The notes under the pieces are model-generated. The model did no database searches. It saw only the letters and a list, made by a program, of their open reading frames with translations, and was not told the DNA's origin. This document shows positions 59,642 to 64,000 of a stretch of 64,000 bases of DNA, in pieces. Every line of letters begins with the position of its first letter. Within the stretch, counting starts at the first letter, position 1. The position numbers and the translations under genes are program-made. This DNA is from Rhizobium anhuiense (lineage in GTDB: Bacteria; Pseudomonadota; Alphaproteobacteria; Rhizobiales; Rhizobiaceae): NCBI RefSeq assembly GCF_003985145.1, contig NZ_ML133538.1, forward strand, positions 17,424-81,423. Reading direction: 5' to 3'.

Positions 59642-62464
59642 TTGACTGAGCAAACACCCCCCGGCGGCGGGAAGCTCCCGCCAGGCATCGAGCCCATCTC
59701 CATCATGGAGGAAATGCAGCGGTCGTATCTCGATTACGCCATGAGCGTCATCGTCAGCCGCGCGCTGCCCGACGTGCGCGACGGCCTGAAGCCCGTGCAC
59801 CGGCGCATCCTCTACGGCATGTCCGAGCTCGGCATCGACTGGAACAAGAAATACGTCAAATGCGCCCGCGTCACCGGTGACGTGATGGGTAAATACCATC
59901 CGCACGGCAATACTGCGATCTATGATGCGCTCGCCCGCATGGCGCAGCCCTGGTCGCTGCGTCTGCCGCTGATCGACGGCCAGGGCAATTTCGGCTCGGT
60001 CGATGGCGATCCGCCGGCGGCTGAACGTTACACCGAATGCCGCCTCGAAAAGGCTGCCCATTCGCTGCTCGACGATCTCGACAAGGAAACCGTCGACTTC
60101 CGCGACAACTACGACGGCACGCTCTCCGAGCCGGTCGTGGTGCCCGCCAAGTTTCCGAACCTGCTCGTTAACGGCGCCGGTGGCATCGCTGTCGGCATGG
60201 CGACGAACATCCCGCCGCACAATCTCTCTGAAGTCATCGACGGCTGCATTGCGTTGATCGACGACCCGGCAATCGAGCTGCCGGAACTGATGCAGATCAT
60301 CCCTGGCCCCGACTTCCCGACGGGTGCGAAGATCCTCGGCCGTGCCGGCATCCGCTCGGCTTACGAGACCGGCCGCGGCTCCGTCATCATGCGCGGCGTC
60401 GCCGCCATCGAGCCGATGCGCGGCGACCGCGAGCAGATCATCATCACCGAGATTCCCTATCAGGTGAACAAGGCGACGATGATCGAGAAGATGGCCGAAT
60501 TGGTGCGCGACAAGCGCATCGAAGGCATCTCCGATCTGCGCGACGAATCCGACCGCCAGGGTTATCGCGTCGTCGTCGAGCTGAAGCGCGACGCCAATGC
60601 CGAGGTCATCCTCAACCAGCTCTATCGTTACACGCCGCTGCAGACGTCCTTCGGCTGCAACATGGTGGCGCTGAACGGCGGCAAGCCCGAGCAGCTGACG
60701 CTGCTCGATATGCTGCGCGCTTTCGTCTCCTTCCGCGAAGAAGTCGTTAGCCGGAGAACGAAATTTCTGCTGCGCAAGGCGCGCGACCGCGCCCATGTGT
60801 TGGTCGGTCTCGCCATTGCCGTCGCCAATATCGACGAGGTCATCCGCGTCATCCGCCAGGCGCCCGATCCGCAGTCGGCCCGCGAAGAGCTGATGACCCG
60901 CCGCTGGCCGGCGGCAGATGTCGAAAGCCTGATCCGTCTGATCGACGATCCACGCCATCGCATCAACGACGACCTGACCTACAATCTCTCCGAGGAACAG
61001 GCCCGCGCCATCCTCGAACTGCGCCTTGCCCGCCTGACGGCCCTCGGCCGCGACGAAATCGGCGACGAACTCAACAAGATCGGCGACGAAATCAAGGATT
61101 ACCTCGATATTCTTTCTTCGCGCGTCCGCATTCAGACCATCGTCAAGGATGAACTCACCGCCGTCCGCGACGAGTTCGGCACGCCGCGCCGCACCGAGAT
61201 CGTAGATGGCGGCCTCGAAATGGACGACGAGGATCTGATCGCCCGCGAAGACATGGTCGTCACCGTCTCGCATCTCGGTTACATCAAGCGCGTGCCCCTG
61301 ACCACCTACCGCGCCCAGCGCCGCGGCGGCAAGGGCCGCTCCGGCATGACCACCCGCGACGAGGATTTCGTTAGCCGGCTATTCGTAGTCAATACCCATA
61401 CGCCGGTCCTGTTCTTCTCTTCGCGGGGCATCGTCTACAAGGAAAAGGTCTGGCGCCTGCCGATCGGCACGCCGACCTCGCGCGGCAAGGCGCTGATCAA
61501 CATGCTGCCGCTCGCACCCGGCGAGCGCATCACCACCATCCTGCCCTTGCCCGAGGACGAGACGAGCTGGGACAATCTCGACGTCATGTTCTCGACGACG
61601 CGCGGCACGGTTCGCCGCAACAAGCTGTCGGACTTCGTCCAGGTCAACCGCAACGGCAAGATCGCCATGAAGCTCGAGGAGGAGGGCGACGAAATCCTCT
61701 CCGTCGAGACCTGCACGGATCAGGATGACGTGCTGCTGACGACGGCGCTCGGTCAGTGCATCCGCTTCTCCGTCGACGACGTCCGCGTCTTTGCCGGCCG
61801 CAACTCGATCGGTGTGCGCGGCATCAATCTCGGCGATGGCGACCGCATCATCTCGATGACCATCGTCGGTCATGTCGATGCCGAGCCGTGGGAGCGTGCT
61901 GCCTATCTCAAGCGTTCCGCCACCGAGCGTCGGGCGACGGGCGTGGATGAAGAGGATATTGCGCTGGTTGGCGAAGAAGTCACCGAAGAGGGGCAGCTTT
62001 CCGACGAGCGTTATGAAGAGCTGAAGGCACGCGAGCAGTTCGTGTTGACGGTCTCGGAAAAAGGCTTCGGCAAGCGTTCGTCCTCCTACGATTTCCGCAT
62101 CTCCGGCCGCGGCGGCAAGGGCATCCGCGCCACCGACACGTCGAAAACCGGCGAGATCGGCGAACAGGTCGCGGCCTTCCCTGTTGATGACGGCGACCAG
62201 ATCATGCTGGTCTCCGATCGTGGCCAACTGATCCGCGTGCCGGTCGGCGGCATCCGCATCGCCAGCCGCGCCACCAAGGGCGTCACCATCTTCTCCACCG
62301 CCAAGGACGAGAAGGTTGTTTCGGTCGAGCGCATCAGCGAGCCGGAGGAAGACGAGACGGAAGAGGCTGTCGAGGTCGCCGAAGGCGCCCCTGCGACCGA
62401 TGAAGGCGCCACCGATCAAGGCCCGGTTGCCGATGGCGATCCGGCCGCGCCTGCCGGGGAATGA
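59642..62464 (+). CDS. gyrA: DNA gyrase subunit A
   Basis: The 940-residue topoisomerase subunit has the catalytic Tyr130 (AERYTECRL) and the GyrA box QRRGGKG at 559-565, which distinguishes it from ParC. The C-terminal beta-pinwheel and an acidic tail (EPEEDETEEAVEVAEG) follow. The start is a TTG at 59642: the frame closes just upstream at a TGA, and rhizobial GyrA starts at this point (TEQTPPGGG). At the quinolone-determining positions of E. coli Ser83/Asp87 it has Thr91 and Asp95, with Asn90 for Asp82. Confidence 0.96.
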   Translation: MTEQTPPGGGKLPPGIEPISIMEEMQRSYLDYAMSVIVSRALPDVRDGLKPVHRRILYGMSELGIDWNKKYVKCARVTGDVMGKYHPHGNTAIYDALARMAQPWSLRLPLIDGQGNFGSVDGDPPAAERYTECRLEKAAHSLLDDLDKETVDFRDNYDGTLSEPVVVPAKFPNLLVNGAGGIAVGMATNIPPHNLSEVIDGCIALIDDPAIELPELMQIIPGPDFPTGAKILGRAGIRSAYETGRGSVIMRGVAAIEPMRGDREQIIITEIPYQVNKATMIEKMAELVRDKRIEGISDLRDESDRQGYRVVVELKRDANAEVILNQLYRYTPLQTSFGCNMVALNGGKPEQLTLLDMLRAFVSFREEVVSRRTKFLLRKARDRAHVLVGLAIAVANIDEVIRVIRQAPDPQSAREELMTRRWPAADVESLIRLIDDPRHRINDDLTYNLSEEQARAILELRLARLTALGRDEIGDELNKIGDEIKDYLDILSSRVRIQTIVKDELTAVRDEFGTPRRTEIVDGGLEMDDEDLIAREDMVVTVSHLGYIKRVPLTTYRAQRRGGKGRSGMTTRDEDFVSRLFVVNTHTPVLFFSSRGIVYKEKVWRLPIGTPTSRGKALINMLPLAPGERITTILPLPEDETSWDNLDVMFSTTRGTVRRNKLSDFVQVNRNGKIAMKLEEEGDEILSVETCTDQDDVLLTTALGQCIRFSVDDVRVFAGRNSIGVRGINLGDGDRIISMTIVGHVDAEPWERAAYLKRSATERRATGVDEEDIALVGEEVTEEGQLSDERYEELKAREQFVLTVSEKGFGKRSSSYDFRISGRGGKGIRATDTSKTGEIGEQVAAFPVDDGDQIMLVSDRGQLIRVPVGGIRIASRATKGVTIFSTAKDEKVVSVERISEPEEDETEEAVEVAEGAPATDEGATDQGPVADGDPAAPAGE

Positions 62465-62471
62465 TCACATG

Positions 62472-62500
62472 AAGGGGGCGGCTTCGAGCCGCCCTTTTCT
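62472..62500 (+). terminator. Intrinsic terminator after gyrA
   Basis: GGGCGGC at 62476-62482 pairs with GCCGCCC at 62488-62494 around TTCGA, followed by TTTTCTTTTC. It begins about 10 bases after the gyrA stop. Confidence 0.9.
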
Positions 62501-62551
62501 TTTCAAGCCGCCCATTTTTTCTCAAGCCCGGGGATGGCTCAGATCACACCC

Positions 62552-62588
62552 AAAGAAAAAGCCGGATGCTGGGTGCATCCGGCTTTGA
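62552..62588 (-). terminator. Intrinsic terminator for the minus-strand small genes
   Basis: A 12-bp perfect stem (AAAGCCGGATGC at 62558-62569 with GCATCCGGCTTT at 62575-62586) around TGGGT. On the minus strand it runs into TTTTTCTTTG. It has no plus-strand gene to serve after gyrA's own terminator and points to transcription from the right. Confidence 0.75.
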
Positions 62589-62649
62589 ATGGCCCCGGCG
62601 ACGGAAGGGTGCCGCTCGAGGGTGGGAAGTGGGTGGTCAGAGAGGAAGG

Positions 62650-62784
62650 TCAGAATGCTCTATGTTTTTCGTTCAGAGCTTTCACCTCTTCGCCTTCACG
62701 CCGAAGCGCTGAGATCGTCGAGGCCACGGACACGATGAACATCACGCTGATGAGGGCGGTGAGCACTGTCAAGATCGTGAACAT
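62650..62784 (-). CDS. Very small membrane protein, 44 residues
   Basis: Reading the minus strand from the ATG at 62784 gives MFTILTVLTALISVMFIVSV, then ASTISALRREGEEVKALNEK and a short tail to a TGA at 62650. One TM helix (about residues 3-24) is followed by a charged cytoplasmic-looking tail. AAGGA lies six bases before the ATG (an in-frame ATG at 62790 is also possible). A terminator follows on the same strand. It is 36 bases downstream of another tiny gene. I do not recognise the family. Confidence 0.65.
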   Translation of the reverse strand: MFTILTVLTALISVMFIVSVASTISALRREGEEVKALNEKHRAF

Positions 62785-62820
62785 AGGCATTCCTTTCCTG
62801 GGGAGTTGCGTTCTCGCCCC

Positions 62821-62976
62821 TCAGTACTGGCCCAGCACGGCCGTCCGGGCCGAAGCATAGGGACCATAAACCTTGGACGTATCGACCTTCTGATCATAGA
62901 GAGCGACAGTTGCGGTCAGCATGCCCGTGACCATTACCATCCAGAGCAGGTTAATCATCGTAATCTTACCGGGCAT
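62821..62976 (-). CDS. Very small membrane protein, 51 residues
   Basis: The product begins MPGKITMINLLWMVMVTGML and has one TM helix (about residues 7-26), followed by ALYDQKVDTSKVYGPYASAR and a short tail. AGGAAGG lies eight bases before the ATG at 62976, a strong site. The frame extends to 63006 without need. It heads an apparent two-gene minus-strand unit with the 44-residue gene, ended by the terminator at 62552-62588. Family unknown. Confidence 0.68.
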   Translation of the reverse strand: MPGKITMINLLWMVMVTGMLTATVALYDQKVDTSKVYGPYASARTAVLGQY

Positions 62977-63117
62977 CTTTAGTCCTTCCTGCCGCGCTGA
63001 TCGCATCTATGGGGTCGGTTGAATGAACGCATCCGTTTGAAAATGGTTCCGCGGATGTTGAGGGGTGTTTACCAATGGCGATCTGAAGCCTCCTTGAATG
63101 TCTCGTTCATCTGGCGT

Positions 63118-63288
63118 TCAGATTCGAAGCCCGTTTTCGCGCAGCCGGCCTTGGGCGCGCACGATCGCCGCATGTTCGGCAAGCTCCGGCCGTACCCAGC
63201 TCACCTCATATCGATCGGCGAAATAGCCATAGGCCATCTCGGCGGCGAGGGAGGAAACGACGGCAAGTGCAACAAGCACGATCAGCAT
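63118..63288 (-). CDS. Possible very small protein with hydrophobic N-terminus, 56 residues
   Basis: From an ATG at 63288 the minus strand encodes MLIVLVALAVVSSLAAEMAY, then GYFADRYEVSWVRPELAEHA and a charged end with a TGA at 63118. The first 16 residues could be a signal peptide or anchor. No strong ribosome site precedes the ATG, so support is weaker than for its two neighbours. It lies 141 bases upstream of them on the same strand. Confidence 0.45.
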   Translation of the reverse strand: MLIVLVALAVVSSLAAEMAYGYFADRYEVSWVRPELAEHAAIVRAQGRLRENGLRI

Positions 63289-63541
63289 GGACTTGGTCTT
63301 TCAGGAAGCGCCGGATGCCGGAATGGCATCGGCTGAATTTGATGATCCGAGTAAAGCAGATCCTGTCTGAAACGGCCTTGAACGGACCATTCATCCGCCG
63401 TTCAACCGCCTGCCAATTCAAAATGATAGAACGTCCTTGGCGTGTCCGGATGGACGCGCGGCACTCTCGCCGGACCTGCCCAAATCACTTGCGGCAGAGC
63501 GGCATCCGTGACAAAAGGCGTCAAATCAACGGTCTGGTCAC

Positions 63542-64000
63542 ATGACGACAGCTTTCTATCCGGGGTCTTTCGACCCGATCACCAATGGGCATGTGGATGT
63601 TCTGGTCCAGGCGCTGAACGTCGCCGAAAAGGTGATCGTCGCGATCGGCATCCATCCCGGCAAGGCGCCGCTCTTCTCCTTCGAAGAGAGAGCCGAGCTG
63701 ATCCGCCGTTCGCTGGCTGAAGCGCTGCCCGGCAAGACCGGTGACATCACCGTCGTCGCCTTCGACAATCTGGTCGTCGATGCCGCCCGCACCCATGGCG
63801 CAACACTGTTGATCCGCGGTCTTCGCGACGGCACCGACCTTGATTACGAAATGCAGATGGCCGGAATGAACCGGACGATGGCGCCCGATATCCAGACCAT
63901 CTTTTTGCCGGCGGGCACGGCCTCGCGGCCCATAACCGCCACATTGGTCCGCCAGATCGCCGCCATGGGCGGCGATGTCAGCGCTTTCGTGCCGGCCGCC
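63542..64000 (+). CDS. coaD: Phosphopantetheine adenylyltransferase, 5' part
   Basis: The first 153 codons are present and the gene runs off the window. CoaD makes dephospho-CoA from 4'-phosphopantetheine and ATP in coenzyme A synthesis. The nucleotidyltransferase signature is visible in YPGSFDPITNGHVDVLVQA at residues 5-23, with IRGLRDGTDLDYEMQMAGMN in the middle and the later ISST-like motif region replaced by ITATLVRQIAAMGGD. The family is about 160 residues, so only the last few are missing. gyrA-coaD order is common in rhizobia. Confidence 0.95.
   Translation, partial: MTTAFYPGSFDPITNGHVDVLVQALNVAEKVIVAIGIHPGKAPLFSFEERAELIRRSLAEALPGKTGDITVVAFDNLVVDAARTHGATLLIRGLRDGTDLDYEMQMAGMNRTMAPDIQTIFLPAGTASRPITATLVRQIAAMGGDVSAFVPAA

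Noticed and set aside
59600..61273. 557-codon minus-strand open frame opposite gyrA
   Set aside because: Shadow of gyrA codon bias; low-complexity charged product without recognisable domains.
1..64000. CRISPR arrays, tRNA genes, insertion sequences and prophage genes
   Set aside because: No regularly spaced repeats, cloverleaf-like sequences, transposase or phage proteins were found on reading both strands.

Overview
The window reads as chromosomal DNA of a fast-growing rhizobium (Rhizobium etli / R. leguminosarum type). The base composition is GC-rich. Lineage-typical markers are phosphatidylcholine synthase, a glnB-glnA pair behind a sigma54 promoter, an alphaproteobacterial SOS box (GAAC-N7-GAAC), a galactofuranose-type ytf importer, many ABC importers with GntR/LacI regulators, and short palindromic intergenic repeats. 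No tRNA, rRNA, CRISPR array, phage or insertion sequence was seen.

Left part (1-34.9 kb), mostly accessory sugar-acid and sugar uptake. (i) 0.1-8.1 kb: kdgD and uxuA-like sugar-acid dehydratases, a FadR-type regulator with matching operator-like sites, and a divergent five-gene peptide-type ABC importer. (ii) 8.1-16.4 kb: a LacI regulator divergent from an 840-residue protein of unrecognised family, followed by a complete family-1 sugar ABC importer. (iii) 16.4-17.4 kb: two small genes, one a frameshifted GFA gene, bracketed by inverted copies of a palindromic repeat. (iv) 17.6-20.8 kb: a MacA/MacB-like export module. (v) 21.0-24.6 kb: a GntR regulator with tandem operator-like sites, ferredoxin-NADP reductase, phosphatidylcholine synthase and a quinone oxidoreductase. 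(vi) 24.6-29.4 kb: a BMP/nucleoside-type ABC importer closed by a strong terminator. (vii) 29.4-34.8 kb: ytfQRT-yjfF and a FadR-type regulator, with tandem hairpins after the binding-protein gene.

Right part (35-64 kb), mostly core genes: glmU-glmS (UDP-GlcNAc synthesis), a DUF502 membrane protein, recG, sdhE-mfd, an OsmC protein, a frameshifted FrnE/DsbA-like gene, an orphan YejA-like binding protein, an IalB-like protein, hspQ, glnB-glnA, the NAD(P)HX repair enzyme, a DUF72 protein, a GNAT acetyltransferase, uvrA and ssb sharing an SOS box, a MarC-family protein, gyrA, a cluster of very short membrane-protein genes, and the 5' part of coaD running off the right edge.

The most noteworthy items are the unknown 840-residue protein and its importer, the dehydratase/peptide-type importer locus with its operators, two single-base frameshifts, unannotated-size membrane proteins between gyrA and coaD, two families of palindromic repeats, and an inverted repeat over the gyrA promoter. 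Functional assignments are from reading the translated sequence and family knowledge; no search was run.
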